DNA of 48,874 nucleotides, taken from NCBI GenBank assembly GCA_018265615.1, contig JABLYX010000038.1:1-48874 (forward strand). The letters are read 5' to 3'. The stretch's first letter is position 1; the number at the start of each line of letters is the position of its first letter. Source of the DNA: Lentisphaeria bacterium. Its GTDB lineage: Bacteria; Verrucomicrobiota; Lentisphaeria; Victivallales; Victivallaceae. Shown piece after piece: positions 8,285 to 17,048 of the stretch. A program made the translations under genes and the position numbers. The notes beneath the pieces are model-generated. The model was not told the DNA's origin. It searched no databases and saw nothing but the letters and a program-made list of their open reading frames with translations.

Positions 8285-8313
8285 TTGAAAAAAAAGAGCG
8301 GCGCGGCTATCTT
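8285..8313 (+). promoter_or_regulatory. Sigma70-type promoter for the transporter operon
   Basis: TTGAAA (8285-8290), 17 bases, TATCTT (8308-8313). It lies about 45 bases before the ATG at 8359, in the divergent 200-base gap with the GH130 gene. The -10 box differs from consensus at two positions. Confidence 0.55.
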
Positions 8314-8358
8314 TTAAGACAATCCATATTTGACGAACGACAGAGGAGGGCCCCGCCG

Positions 8359-10620
8359 ATGGAGAGGGACGATTCCACAGGGACGGCCGCCAATTCCGGC
8401 GGATATAATTTCGGAACATTCGGCGGAGTCTACACCCCCGCGCTGCTGACGATTCTCGGGCTCGTGATGTTCATGCGCACGAACTTCGTGCTCGGCGGCG
8501 CCGGGCTCGTGAACACGCTGATCATCCTCGGCGCCGGGGCGAGCATCTCGCTGGCCACGACCCTGTCGATCGCGGCCATCGCGACGAACACCGAGGTGAA
8601 GGGGGGAGGGGCGTACTATCTCATCAGCCGCGTGCTCGGGCCGTCGTTCGGGACGTCGATCGGGCTGACGCTTTTCGTCTCCCAGTCGCTGGCGATCCCG
8701 TTCAACATCCTCGGCGCGTCGGAGGCGATGGTCACGCAGTGGCCGGAGCTGCGGCCGTACTTCCCGCTGCTGAACCTGGCGCTCGGCGCGGTTCTCGCGT
8801 TCTTCGTCTGGAAGGGGGCGGACTGGGCGATCAGGCTGCAGTACGTGATCATGGCGGTGCTCGGCGCGTCGGTGATCGTTTTCCTGCTCGGCCCGATCGG
8901 CGATTTTTCGCTGGAGAATCTGGCGGCCAACCTCGGCCCGGCGGAGGGCGCGGTCTCGATGATTCCGTTTTTCGCGATCTTCTTCCCGGCCGTGACCGGA
9001 ATCATGGCCGGCGTGAACATGTCCGGCGACCTGAAGGAGCCGCACCGGTCGATCCCGCGCGGGACGCTGGCCGCGCTCGGCACGGCGGTGGCGCTCTACC
9101 TCATCCAGATCGTCGTTGCGGCCGGCTGTTTCCCGCGCGCGGAGATGATCCGCACCCCGTACCGGATCCTGACCGCGAACGCCCTCTGGGGGCTCTGGTT
9201 CATGGTTCTGGCGGGCGTGCAGGCCGCGACGCTCTCGACCGCGCTCGGGTGGCTGCTCGGAGCGCCGCGCGTGCTGCAGAGCCTCGGGGTCGATAATGTG
9301 CTGCCCGGGATCCGGGTGTTCCGCAAGGGCTCCGGGCCGCAGAACGAGCCGCGCCGCGCGATCGTGGTCGTGGTGATCATCATTGCGCCGATCCTGCTCT
9401 GGGCCGGTTTTCTCGGGCGGAGCGAGTCGGACGTCGAGCATTCGCCGATCAACCTCATGAGCGAGCTTGTGTCGCTCTTCTTCCTCTTCACCTACGCGAT
9501 CATCAACATCGCGGCGTTCGTGGAGTCGCACGGGGCGAATCCGTCGTTCCGCCCCCGGTTCCGCTTCTTTCACTGGACGGTCGCGGTTTACGGGGCGGCC
9601 GCGTGCTCGATTGCGGCGTTCCTGATCGACCTCTGGCTCTCGGTCGCGGCGATCGTCATCATCGGCGGGCTCTACTTCTGGTCGCGCTACCGGAACCTCG
9701 AAATGGGGTACGGCGATGCGCGGCGCGGCTATCTCTATTCGCGGATCCGTTCGATGCTGCTGCAGCTGCCGCGGCTGCCGCGCCACCCGAAGAACTGGCG
9801 GCCGACCATCGCGATCCTCTCCGAAGAGCCCGAGAAGCGCGGCGACCTCGTCGAATATGCGATGCTTTTCAGCCAGCGGCGCGGCATCCTGAGCATGATC
9901 CAGATCATCGAGCTGGCGAAGTGCCGGGAGTTCGGGGAGCTGCGCAAGAGGCGGCTGCACGAGCTGCGCGACCTCTGCCGCGAACGCGGCTGGCAGGTGT
10001 TCCCGACCGTGGTGGTCGCGCCGGAATTCGACGTCGCGCTGCATACCGTGCTTCAGAGCCATTCGCTCGACCCGATCCGCCCGAACATCATCATGATGGG
10101 GTGGCCGCACCAGAAGGAGCGGGTCCGGCCGTTCTTCACGCACCTGCAGATGATCGTGAACGACTTCAACCGCAGCGCGCTGGTGCTGGCGAACGCTTCG
10201 AGCGCCTTCATTCCGCAGCGGTTCGACGGCGGCACGATCGACATCTGGTGGCAGAGCCAGAAGGGCGGGTCGCTGATTACGATCCTCGCCTATCTCGTGC
10301 AGCTCGACCGGGGCTGGCGCAAGAGCGTGCTGCGCATCTTCCTCATGGATTCGAGGGCGGAGGAGAAGCGGATCCGGCAGATGCTCGAAAAGGCGCGGAT
10401 CTCCGCCGAAATCGTCCGCATCGCGCCGGGGACGAAGCTGCATGTCGTCCTGCCGCGCTTCTCGTTCAACGCGGAGCTCGTCTTCATCGAGTTTCCGGAG
10501 TACGACGCGCGCGACGGGCGCCGCCAGATGGTGAACCACTACCTGATCGAACGGGAGCTCAAGAAAATGCCGCCGTGCTTCCTCGTCGTCTCCAACGGAG
10601 AGGCGGATCTGCTCGCATGA
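8359..10620 (+). CDS. SLC12-like (cation-chloride cotransporter family) permease
   Basis: A 753-residue integral membrane transporter of the APC superfamily. The first part has about 12 hydrophobic segments. It begins with NFGTFGGVYTPALLTILGLV and MRTNFVLGGAGL, the pattern seen in cation-chloride cotransporters of the SLC12 type and their bacterial relatives. About 270 residues of soluble C-terminal domain follow (from PTIAILSEEPEKRGDL on). This tail is also typical of SLC12 proteins and sets it apart from simple amino acid permeases. Start at ATG 8359, with GAGGAGGG 9 bases upstream. An earlier in-frame ATG at 8173 would add a non-hydrophobic, unrelated stretch. The ion or solute carried cannot be read from sequence. 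The stop overlaps the next start (ATGA). Confidence 0.85.
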   Translation: MERDDSTGTAANSGGYNFGTFGGVYTPALLTILGLVMFMRTNFVLGGAGLVNTLIILGAGASISLATTLSIAAIATNTEVKGGGAYYLISRVLGPSFGTSIGLTLFVSQSLAIPFNILGASEAMVTQWPELRPYFPLLNLALGAVLAFFVWKGADWAIRLQYVIMAVLGASVIVFLLGPIGDFSLENLAANLGPAEGAVSMIPFFAIFFPAVTGIMAGVNMSGDLKEPHRSIPRGTLAALGTAVALYLIQIVVAAGCFPRAEMIRTPYRILTANALWGLWFMVLAGVQAATLSTALGWLLGAPRVLQSLGVDNVLPGIRVFRKGSGPQNEPRRAIVVVVIIIAPILLWAGFLGRSESDVEHSPINLMSELVSLFFLFTYAIINIAAFVESHGANPSFRPRFRFFHWTVAVYGAAACSIAAFLIDLWLSVAAIVIIGGLYFWSRYRNLEMGYGDARRGYLYSRIRSMLLQLPRLPRHPKNWRPTIAILSEEPEKRGDLVEYAMLFSQRRGILSMIQIIELAKCREFGELRKRRLHELRDLCRERGWQVFPTVVVAPEFDVALHTVLQSHSLDPIRPNIIMMGWPHQKERVRPFFTHLQMIVNDFNRSALVLANASSAFIPQRFDGGTIDIWWQSQKGGSLITILAYLVQLDRGWRKSVLRIFLMDSRAEEKRIRQMLEKARISAEIVRIAPGTKLHVVLPRFSFNAELVFIEFPEYDARDGRRQMVNHYLIERELKKMPPCFLVVSNGEADLLA

Positions 10621-10982
10621 GCACGGCTCCGGAACAGAGCGCGTGGGAGCGCGCCGCGCGCGCGCTCGCCGCCGGCGACTCCGGGGCGCTCGACGCGGCG
10701 TGCCGCTCTCTGCCGCCCGCCGCCGCGCGCGCACTCGGCAGGGCCGCCGCGCTTCCCGCCGCCGCGCTGCCGCCGGCGCCCGGGTTGCCCGGGGGCGTGG
10801 AGCTGCTGGGGGACAGCCGGTTCGCCGCGTTCTTCGCCCGCCGCCCGGCTGTGCTGCGCTGGGCGCGTCCGGGGCGCGAGCTCGTGACCGGGTGCTATAT
10901 CGCCCCGGGCGGTTCCGCCGAATTCCGGCTCGGGCCCGGCGAGTGCCGCTTCATCATTCTGCGGGGGGAGGGCGGTGCGTAA
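10617..10982 (+). CDS. Hypothetical protein coupled to transporter and dinB
   Basis: A 121-residue protein that I do not recognise. Its ATG (10617) overlaps the transporter stop as ATGA, and its TAA (10980-10982) lies inside the first codons of dinB, so all three genes look translationally coupled. The first half is very rich in Ala, Arg and Pro. The second half (ELLGDSRFAAFFARRPAVLR, then a GRELVTGCYIAP stretch) is more ordinary and may be a small folded domain. No signal peptide or membrane segment is seen. The compact overlaps support a real gene despite the biased composition. Confidence 0.6.
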   Translation: MSTAPEQSAWERAARALAAGDSGALDAACRSLPPAAARALGRAAALPAAALPPAPGLPGGVELLGDSRFAAFFARRPAVLRWARPGRELVTGCYIAPGGSAEFRLGPGECRFIILRGEGGA

Positions 10983-12045
10983 GATCATCCACATCGACAT
11001 GGACGCGTTCTTCGCGTCGATCGAGCAGCGCGACCGGCCGGAGCTGCGCGGAAAGCCGGTCATCGTCGGCGGATCGGCCGAACGGCGCGGCGTGGTTTCG
11101 ACCTGCTCGTATGAGGCGCGCGCGTTCGGGGTCCACTCCGCGATGCCGATGAAGACCGCGCGGCGGCTCTGCCCTCAGGCGGCTTACCTTGACGTGGATA
11201 TGAAGAAATACCGGCGCGAGTCCGCGAAGATCCGGGAGGTCTTCCACCGCTTCACCGAACTGGTCGAGCCGGTTTCGATCGACGAGGCGTATCTCGATGT
11301 GACCGGGAACAAAGCGGGGGAGCCGAGCGCGACGAAGCTCGCGCGTGCGATCCAGCGCGAAATCTACCTCGCGACCGGACTGACCGCCTCGGCCGGCGTC
11401 TCCTACAACAAGTTCCTCGCGAAGATCGCTTCGGACCTGCGCAAGCCCGCCGGGCTGACGGTCATCACGCCGGAGAAGGCGCTGGAGTTCCTCGACACGC
11501 TCCCGGTCGGCAAGTTCCACGGCATCGGCAGGGTCTCCGCCGCGAAACTGACCGGGATGAACATCAGGACCGGGCGCGACCTGCGGCAGCTCGACGCCGC
11601 CACGCTCTCGATCCTCTTCGGCAAGACCGGGCTCTTTTACTACAACATCGTGCGCGGCATCGACAACCGCCCCGTGGAGACCGAAGACGAGCCGAAATCG
11701 GTCGGGCACGAGATCACGCTGGCCGAGGACTGCACCGATATCCGGGCGCTGCGGATCATGCTGCGGCAGCTCGCGCACCGGGTTGCCCGCCGGCTCCAGG
11801 CGAAGAACCTCGCGGGCAAAACGGTCACGATCAAGGTGCGCTACGAGAATTTCGAGACGGTCACGCGCTCGCTTTCGCTGCATGTTCCGGTCTGCGCCGG
11901 AGCGGAGATCGGGGAGATTGCGATCGGGCTCGCGGCGAAGACGGAGCTTGCGGCGCGTCCGGTCAGGCTGCTCGGGGTCACGGTCGGGAACTTCTCCGGC
12001 CCGGAAGCCGATCCGGGGTTCGAGCAGCTGCTCCTTCCCCTCTGA
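10975..12045 (+). CDS. dinB: DNA polymerase IV (Y family)
   Basis: A 356-residue translesion polymerase that copies past damaged bases. The start is GTG at 10975, supported by a G-rich GGGGAGGG site just upstream and by the protein opening MRKIIHIDMDAFFASIE. The catalytic acidic residues are Asp8, Asp103 and Glu104 (SIDEAYLDVT). The helix-hairpin-helix region with FHGIGRVSAAKL and the little-finger domain follow. The C-terminus QLLLPL fits a beta-clamp binding peptide. It overlaps the upstream orphan gene by 8 bases, so it is read from the transporter promoter unless an internal promoter exists. No LexA-type site is evident nearby. It converges with the hydrolase gene, with only 3 bases between stops. 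Confidence 0.95.
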   Translation: MRKIIHIDMDAFFASIEQRDRPELRGKPVIVGGSAERRGVVSTCSYEARAFGVHSAMPMKTARRLCPQAAYLDVDMKKYRRESAKIREVFHRFTELVEPVSIDEAYLDVTGNKAGEPSATKLARAIQREIYLATGLTASAGVSYNKFLAKIASDLRKPAGLTVITPEKALEFLDTLPVGKFHGIGRVSAAKLTGMNIRTGRDLRQLDAATLSILFGKTGLFYYNIVRGIDNRPVETEDEPKSVGHEITLAEDCTDIRALRIMLRQLAHRVARRLQAKNLAGKTVTIKVRYENFETVTRSLSLHVPVCAGAEIGEIAIGLAAKTELAARPVRLLGVTVGNFSGPEADPGFEQLLLPL

Positions 12046-12048
12046 GCG

Positions 12049-14031
12049 TCAGCGTTCGACCCGGATTTCGGCCAGCGAGCTCGCCCAGGGAGCGGCGGGG
12101 TCGTGCAGGACGAAGCTCAGCCGCACATACCGGGTGCCGGGCTTCAGCGCCTGCGGCGTCATCGCGTATTCGCGGAAGGCTCCGTTCCACACGGGGCGGA
12201 ATGCCGCTGCGGCGGGGGTGAAGTTCACATTGTCGGCGGATTCCTCGAGCCGGAACCAGTCGTCGGGATTCCGGTTCTTCTCGTTCTTCCAGAGGAAGAC
12301 GCGGAATTCGAGCCTGCGGAAGCCGCCGGGCCTGCCGGCGTCGACCGTCCCGACCGGGAGCGGCACGCCGAACTGCTCGTTGCCGGAGAAGCGGATCCGG
12401 TTGACCCGGTTGTTGTGGTGCTGCGGGTTGCTGCTGTCGAAGCGGATCGCCCCGAGCGATTCCGGCATGAATCCGGTTGTGTTCGCGGCGGCTTTCAGCA
12501 GCGGGCGCGGCGGGACGGGGGGCAGCTTCCCGGCGTGGATGTCGAACACCCGGCTGTTCGCCTCCGCCACGAACGGCAGCATTTCGCGGTACGGGCGGTC
12601 GACCGTGTCCACCAGGCCGAAGCTGTACGCCTCGGCGTCGTGTCCGCGGCTGGTGACCGGCTGGTCGTGGAGGATGAAGTAGCTCGTGCCCACGCAGAGG
12701 GGATTCGCGGCGAGGCGCTCGGTGCAGATCTGGAACGCGCGCCCCCGGTCCGCCTCGCTCCCGACCGTGATCGAATCCGAAAACGAGCCGTACCCGCGGT
12801 GCGCGTTCGTGAACGAGAATTCGAGGACCGCGAAGGGCTTGTCCCAACTCTTCAGGTGCTCCGCCAGCGTTCCGCCGATCCAGGGGGAGTTCAGGTTGTA
12901 CTCGTGGAGCGGGATCACGTCGACGAACTCCACGCTCCCGCCGATCCACTCGACGCTCTGCGCCGCGCAGTGGGAGGCCCCGAGGAAGAGGTGGTCCGGG
13001 TCGTGCCGCCGGACCGCGCTGCGGAGGATTTCATGGTAGCGGCGCGACGAGTCGCGGATGAAGCCGAGCAGCAGCTCCCTCGGTACGGCGGCGCCGTCGA
13101 GCGGCTCCTTCATGAGCTCATCCAGTGTTGCGCCGGAACGCCCGAAGAGGCTGCCGGCGTCTCCCCCGGCGTGTTCCGCGAGGCGTTCCAGCAGCGTGCG
13201 TTTCGCGCCGAGCGTCCCGGAGCGGTCCTTCAGGAACAGGAGCGGCGTGCTGCGGCTCCAGCCGTTTTCATTCTCGAACTGGTAGCCGATCAGCAGCGGC
13301 TCGTCGCGGTAACGGCCGCAGAGGCCGCTCAACTGCGCTTCGACCCGCGTTTCGAAAGCGGGATCCCACGGGTCGATACACCGGCCGATGCGCCGGGCCT
13401 CGAGGCCGGTGTCCAGCAGGAACGGCAGCCGGTCGAAGACGAACGGGTTGTTCCACTTGCCGGAGGCGTTGAAGCCCCAGGCGCGCAGCCGCTTCTCCGT
13501 CAGCTCCATCCACCGCTCCCGGAACTCCGGCCCGTATTTGCGCCGGAGGTTCGCGGCGAGAAAATTCACCTGGCTGCCGCCGGAGCGCCACGCATCGGGA
13601 TACCTCTGCGGGTCGGGCGCGCCTTCGGTGAAGACGCGGCGGATGGTCCTGCCGTCCTGTTCCTTCGCCTGCGTGAAGTAGCCGCGCTCGAGGTACGGAA
13701 CCGCATCGACTCCCTTGAGGTAGAATCGGTTGCCCTCGGGCGTGACGAGCCACCAGCGGCCATTTTCCTTCTGCGTCCGGAAAAATCCGGTCGCCTCAAG
13801 CGGCGCGCCCTCCCGGACCCCGCCGTAACGGTCGAACCGTTCGGAGCCGGGCTTCACGCCGGAGAGCTCTCGCAGCTCCCGCTCGAGGTCGTTGCGCATG
13901 TCGGCGTCTTTCTTCACCTTGCCCGGCCACTCTTCGCCGGTGTACTGCCCGTAGCGGTCGACCTTCGGCGCGGCGGCCAGGGCTCCGGCCGCAAGGAGCG
14001 CGGCCGACAGGAGGATTCCATTCCGATTCAT
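12049..14031 (-). CDS. Secreted clan GH-A glycoside hydrolase with C-terminal sandwich domain
   Basis: A 660-residue exported enzyme. The signal peptide is residues 1 to about 21 (GILLSAALLAAGALAAA). The TIM-barrel domain spans about 80-500. It opens with GRWWLVTPEGNRFYLKGVD, a strand pattern seen in agarase-like GH50/GH86 relatives and other clan GH-A families. The likely acid/base is Glu255 in FENENGW and the likely nucleophile is Glu404 in AVLEFSF. The last 150 residues look like a discoidin/CBM32-type beta sandwich. The exact family and substrate cannot be fixed by eye. It is the third gene of a regulator, pseudopilin and hydrolase unit, 20 bases after the pseudopilin gene. AAGGAA precedes the ATG by 7 bases. 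Confidence 0.82.
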   Translation of the reverse strand: MNRNGILLSAALLAAGALAAAPKVDRYGQYTGEEWPGKVKKDADMRNDLERELRELSGVKPGSERFDRYGGVREGAPLEATGFFRTQKENGRWWLVTPEGNRFYLKGVDAVPYLERGYFTQAKEQDGRTIRRVFTEGAPDPQRYPDAWRSGGSQVNFLAANLRRKYGPEFRERWMELTEKRLRAWGFNASGKWNNPFVFDRLPFLLDTGLEARRIGRCIDPWDPAFETRVEAQLSGLCGRYRDEPLLIGYQFENENGWSRSTPLLFLKDRSGTLGAKRTLLERLAEHAGGDAGSLFGRSGATLDELMKEPLDGAAVPRELLLGFIRDSSRRYHEILRSAVRRHDPDHLFLGASHCAAQSVEWIGGSVEFVDVIPLHEYNLNSPWIGGTLAEHLKSWDKPFAVLEFSFTNAHRGYGSFSDSITVGSEADRGRAFQICTERLAANPLCVGTSYFILHDQPVTSRGHDAEAYSFGLVDTVDRPYREMLPFVAEANSRVFDIHAGKLPPVPPRPLLKAAANTTGFMPESLGAIRFDSSNPQHHNNRVNRIRFSGNEQFGVPLPVGTVDAGRPGGFRRLEFRVFLWKNEKNRNPDDWFRLEESADNVNFTPAAAAFRPVWNGAFREYAMTPQALKPGTRYVRLSFVLHDPAAPWASSLAEIRVER

Positions 14032-14051
14032 ATCATTTCCTTCGTTGCGGA

Positions 14052-14759
14052 TCAGTTGACCCGGTCGTAGCCTTTGCGCGGATCGTAGTTGTGCGTGCCG
14101 AGCGGGAACCAGTTCGCCTTGTATTTGCCGCTGCCGTCGCCCTCGCAGAGCATCGTGCCGACGTGGCCGTCCCCCATGACGGCGGTGGTCCGGGCCAGCG
14201 GGGAGATCGCGAGGCCGGCTGTGTTTTCGAGGATTGCGTTCGTGCCGTCGTGGCTGGTCATCCGGTCATAGAGGTAGACCTGCCGGGAGGGGTTGGCGAA
14301 GTCGGTGAAGGTGAGGCTGCCGCCGCGCACCCAGCCGTATTTCCAGAGGCAGTAGCGGAAAGCGTAGGAGACGTATTTGTACGCATCCGCGGAGTTGTCC
14401 GGGTTGGTGTTGTCGGCTGCCGAATCGTAGTCCGCCATCCCCTTCGTGTCGGTCGGGCAGTAGAAGATCTTCATGTTGTTCACATAGGGGAAGATCAGCC
14501 GCGGATAGCTCCGGCGCTGCGCGAAGTCGTTATGCCCGGCGGATTCGGGCAGGTACGTCCTGTTCCACGGGAACCGCTGGTTGCAGTCGTTCGCGTAGAG
14601 CGTATAGGCCGCCGAGAGCTGTCTGCTGTTCGATATGCAGCTGCTCCGTTTGGCCGCCATCCGCGCTTTGTTCAGCGCGGGCAGCAGCATCGACGCGAGG
14701 ATGGCGATGATCGCAATGACGATGAGCAGCTCGATCAGGGTGAATCTCTCTTTTCTCAT
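14052..14759 (-). CDS. Pseudopilin-like protein (type II secretion G family)
   Basis: A 235-residue protein with a class III signal-like start. MRKERFTLIELLIVIAIIAI is followed by LASMLLPALNKAR. The conserved Glu sits 5 residues after the expected cut, but the residue before the cut is Arg instead of Gly. The ectodomain has Cys residues (CISNSRQLSAAYTLYA), a CPTD segment and AVMGDGHVG near the end, typical of the abundant pseudopilin family in Lentisphaerota and Planctomycetota. It lies 51 bases after the regulator gene and 20 bases before the hydrolase gene on the same strand. A surface or envelope role linked to the hydrolase is likely, but the mechanism is not known. Confidence 0.88.
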   Translation of the reverse strand: MRKERFTLIELLIVIAIIAILASMLLPALNKARMAAKRSSCISNSRQLSAAYTLYANDCNQRFPWNRTYLPESAGHNDFAQRRSYPRLIFPYVNNMKIFYCPTDTKGMADYDSAADNTNPDNSADAYKYVSYAFRYCLWKYGWVRGGSLTFTDFANPSRQVYLYDRMTSHDGTNAILENTAGLAISPLARTTAVMGDGHVGTMLCEGDGSGKYKANWFPLGTHNYDPRKGYDRVN

Positions 14760-14810
14760 GATGGCTTTCCTTGTATTGAAAGAGTGATGAAACTCGTGCC
14801 GACACTGTGT

Positions 14811-15902
14811 TCAGGCCAGTCTGGCCTTCCGGCCGGGGAGGGTTCCGCCCGGCTCGAAGCCGGGATCGAGCAGCTTCTGGACATGCGTTCCGGGCTCCCA
14901 CTCCCGCAGGAACCGGAACACCGCTTCGCCGATCTCCGCGACCGGCTGCGCCACGCTGGCGATGGGCGGATCGTGCTTCCGGACGGCGGGCAGCCCGTCG
15001 AAGCCGACAAGCGCGATCTCCCGCCCCGGCTCGAGCCCGGCCTCCCGGAGCACGTCGGCCGCGCTGATTGCGCCGGTGTCGGAGACCGCGAAGATGCCGT
15101 CCGGGCGGTTTCCGGCGCGGAGCTCCGAAAGCACCTTCCGGCGGGTCAGGAGCCCGCGGTCGTCGCTCGCACCGACTCCGCAGTCCCAGACGTCGACCCG
15201 GATTCCGGCGAGCTCCGCGCTCTCCGTGAACCCCTGCACGCGCTGGATGATCTGGCGCACCGGAGGCTCGCACAGCAGGAGCGCGGCGCTGCGGCAGCCG
15301 CCGTCGAGCAGCGCGCGCGCCGCGATCATGCCGCCCCGGCGGTTGTCGGTGGTGATGTTGTTCACGTTGATGTTGCCGAACTCGCAGTCGATCACGACCA
15401 GCGGGACGCGCTCGAACCGGGCGAGCCCGCCGAGCTGGCGCATGGTGAACGGCTCCGTCGGCGGCAGGTAGACCACCGGGTCGCACGATTCCGGCTCCCG
15501 CGCGAGCCGGGCCAGGAACTCGTCGTGGAGTGCAAGCTGTTCGTGCTCGACGCGGTAGCCCTCTCCGGCGGCGCGGCGCGTCAGCGCGTCGCAGAGCAGC
15601 GCCGCATAATCGTTGTCGGGGGTCCCGGTCAGCGGGGAACTGTACAGCCGCAGCCGGGTGCGCAGCGCGCGGTCCAGGAGCGCTTCGGCCCCCGGCTCCA
15701 GATAGGTGCCGGAGCCGCGGATCCGCCGCACGAACCCCTCCCGCTCAAGCTCCTTCATCACGAGCCGCAGCGTCGCGTAGCTCGCGAACACCTCGCCGGC
15801 CAGCTCCCGCTCGGTCGGCAGCTTCCGGCACCCCTCCCGCAGGAGGCCGTGCATCTTCCGGAGGATGTACCGCCGTGTTTCCCGGAACAGGGTTTCCGCC
15901 AT
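14811..15902 (-). CDS. GntR-type transcriptional regulator with LacI-like sugar-binding domain
   Basis: A 363-residue regulator. Residues 1-70 form a GntR-type winged helix (LPTERELAGEVFASYATLRL, EREGFVRRIRGSGTYL). The rest is a periplasmic-binding-protein-like effector domain (ITTDNRRGGMIAARALLDGG, DGIFAVSDTGAISAADVL, LVGFDG), as in LacI-family proteins and AraR-type GntR hybrids. It should sense a sugar and control the downstream pseudopilin and hydrolase genes. A near-consensus promoter (15956-15984) and a dyad overlapping its start region suggest self-regulation. It is the first gene of cassette 1. Confidence 0.9.
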   Translation of the reverse strand: MAETLFRETRRYILRKMHGLLREGCRKLPTERELAGEVFASYATLRLVMKELEREGFVRRIRGSGTYLEPGAEALLDRALRTRLRLYSSPLTGTPDNDYAALLCDALTRRAAGEGYRVEHEQLALHDEFLARLAREPESCDPVVYLPPTEPFTMRQLGGLARFERVPLVVIDCEFGNINVNNITTDNRRGGMIAARALLDGGCRSAALLLCEPPVRQIIQRVQGFTESAELAGIRVDVWDCGVGASDDRGLLTRRKVLSELRAGNRPDGIFAVSDTGAISAADVLREAGLEPGREIALVGFDGLPAVRKHDPPIASVAQPVAEIGEAVFRFLREWEPGTHVQKLLDPGFEPGGTLPGRKARLA

Positions 15903-15935
15903 GATCTGAATCCTATTGTTAAAAGTGCTAATTGA

Positions 15936-15953
15936 TGCATATTGAATATAGCA
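15936..15953. promoter_or_regulatory. Candidate operator dyad
   Basis: An 11-base palindrome, ATATTGAATAT (15939-15949), sits within TGC and GCA half-ends (15936-15953), just downstream of the -10 box of the regulator promoter and over the predicted transcript start. The place suits a repressor site for the GntR/LacI-type regulator. The outer arms are offset by one base, so the true site may be shorter. Confidence 0.4.
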
Positions 15954-15955
15954 TT

Positions 15956-15984
15956 ATTATAGCAAAGGAAAGGCGGAAAGTCAA
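15956..15984 (-). promoter_or_regulatory. Near-consensus sigma70 promoter for cassette 1
   Basis: On the minus strand TTGACT (15984-15979), 17 bases, TATAAT (15961-15956). The -10 is perfect and the -35 matches at 5 of 6. It should drive the regulator, pseudopilin and hydrolase genes with a leader of about 47 bases. Confidence 0.85.
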
Positions 15985-15994
15985 GGGGGAAACG

Positions 15995-16021
15995 AAAAAA
16001 AAGCGGATTTTTCACCGCTTT
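15995..16021 (-). terminator. Intrinsic terminator of the aldolase operon
   Basis: On the minus strand AAAGCGG (16021-16015) pairs with CCGCTTT (16006-16000) around an 8-base loop, and the transcript continues in an unbroken run of T to 15995. It lies 20 bases after the PfkB stop codon and 10 bases before the -35 box of the cassette 1 promoter, so it insulates the two units. Confidence 0.85.
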
Positions 16022-16040
16022 CCGGGGGAGGAGGATGGGG

Positions 16041-17048
16041 TCAGAACGTTTCGAACTCACATGTTTCCAGGTGCGCTTCGAGCGTCCGGAGCGGGACCGC
16101 GCCGCCGGAGGCGGTCGGAGACTTCAGGTTGAAGCAGCTGCTCGCGGAGCCGAGTTTCAGCGCTTCTTCGAGCGGCATCCGTTTTGCGAGCGCATACAGC
16201 ACGCCCGCCGCGAACGCGTCTCCGGCGCCGTTGTGGCCGGCAATTTCGGCCGGGTCGATGCGGCAGGAGGGGGAGAAGCGTACCTCCCCGCTTTGCGTCC
16301 GCGCCGCCGCCCCTTCCGGGAAGTGGACGACCGCGAGCTCGCCGATTCCCATCGCGAACAGCAGCCCGAGCGCTTCCGGGAGGCGCTCTCTGTGCAGGCG
16401 GCCGTCCGCGCCGCGCAGCTCCACGCCCGTGCAGCAGGAGGCCTCGACCTCGTTTGCGATCAGGATGTCGGTGTGCGGAAATGCCGCCTGCGCCGCCGGG
16501 CGGAAGCCGCCGGGCGGCGCGGAGACGAAATCGACGACCGTGCGGTATCCCCGGCCGCGCATCGAGGCGAGCAGCCGCGCCGCGCAGCTCCCGTATGCCG
16601 CATCCGGCGCGTCGAGCGACGGCAGCAGCAGCAGATAGCCGAGGTAGAAGAACTCCGCCGGGCATTCCGCCGCGTCGAGGTCCTCCGCCGAAAAGAGCCG
16701 GTCGGCCCCCGCCGCGTGGAAGAAGGTCCGGCTGCCGGGGGCGGAGATCACGTCGGTGTATGCGGTCGGCGCTCCCGGCGTCCGCAGCAGCAGCGAGGTG
16801 TCGACGCCGCGCTTCGCGGCTTCGGCGCGCAGGAAGCCGCCGTCCGCGTCGTCGCCGGTCCGGCCCGCCGCGTAGAGCGGGTAGGAGGGGTCCGTCGCCG
16901 CGAGGTCGAAGAGCACGTTCGCGGGGCCGCCGCCCGGCGCGCGCTCCTCCGAGAGGATGCTTGCGAGGTTGCTTTCGCCGGGCCAGCGGTCGACGTGCTT
17001 GATCCGGTCGACGATCCAGTTTCCGGCGCAGAGGATTCCGTCACGCAT
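16041..17048 (-). CDS. PfkB-family sugar kinase
   Basis: A 335-residue ribokinase-like kinase. The N-terminal PfkB pattern (GGGPANVLFDLAATD, YAAGRTGDDADG) and the C-terminal signature GHNGAGDAFAAG at 271-282 are clear; Asp277 is the expected catalytic base. The start is the ATG at 17048, because MRDGILCAGNW matches the first strand of the fold. An earlier ATG would add a Ser-rich tail from an overlapping frame. It overlaps the end of the lyxose isomerase gene by 8 bases. The context (isomerase and aldolase) points to a ketose as substrate, perhaps xylulose, fructose or tagatose. This is an inference; PfkB specificity is not readable from the signature. Confidence 0.9.
   Translation of the reverse strand: MRDGILCAGNWIVDRIKHVDRWPGESNLASILSEERAPGGGPANVLFDLAATDPSYPLYAAGRTGDDADGGFLRAEAAKRGVDTSLLLRTPGAPTAYTDVISAPGSRTFFHAAGADRLFSAEDLDAAECPAEFFYLGYLLLLPSLDAPDAAYGSCAARLLASMRGRGYRTVVDFVSAPPGGFRPAAQAAFPHTDILIANEVEASCCTGVELRGADGRLHRERLPEALGLLFAMGIGELAVVHFPEGAAARTQSGEVRFSPSCRIDPAEIAGHNGAGDAFAAGVLYALAKRMPLEEALKLGSASSCFNLKSPTASGGAVPLRTLEAHLETCEFETF

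Noticed and set aside
10975..12045. DinB, RNase III and the proteases considered together as a possible defence island.
   Set aside because: They lie far apart among unrelated genes and none carries a known defence fusion. No nuclease, integrase or phage gene is near.
12103..15935. Two long plus-strand frames opposite cassette 1.
   Set aside because: Both lie opposite genes with clear domains and have shadow-like composition.
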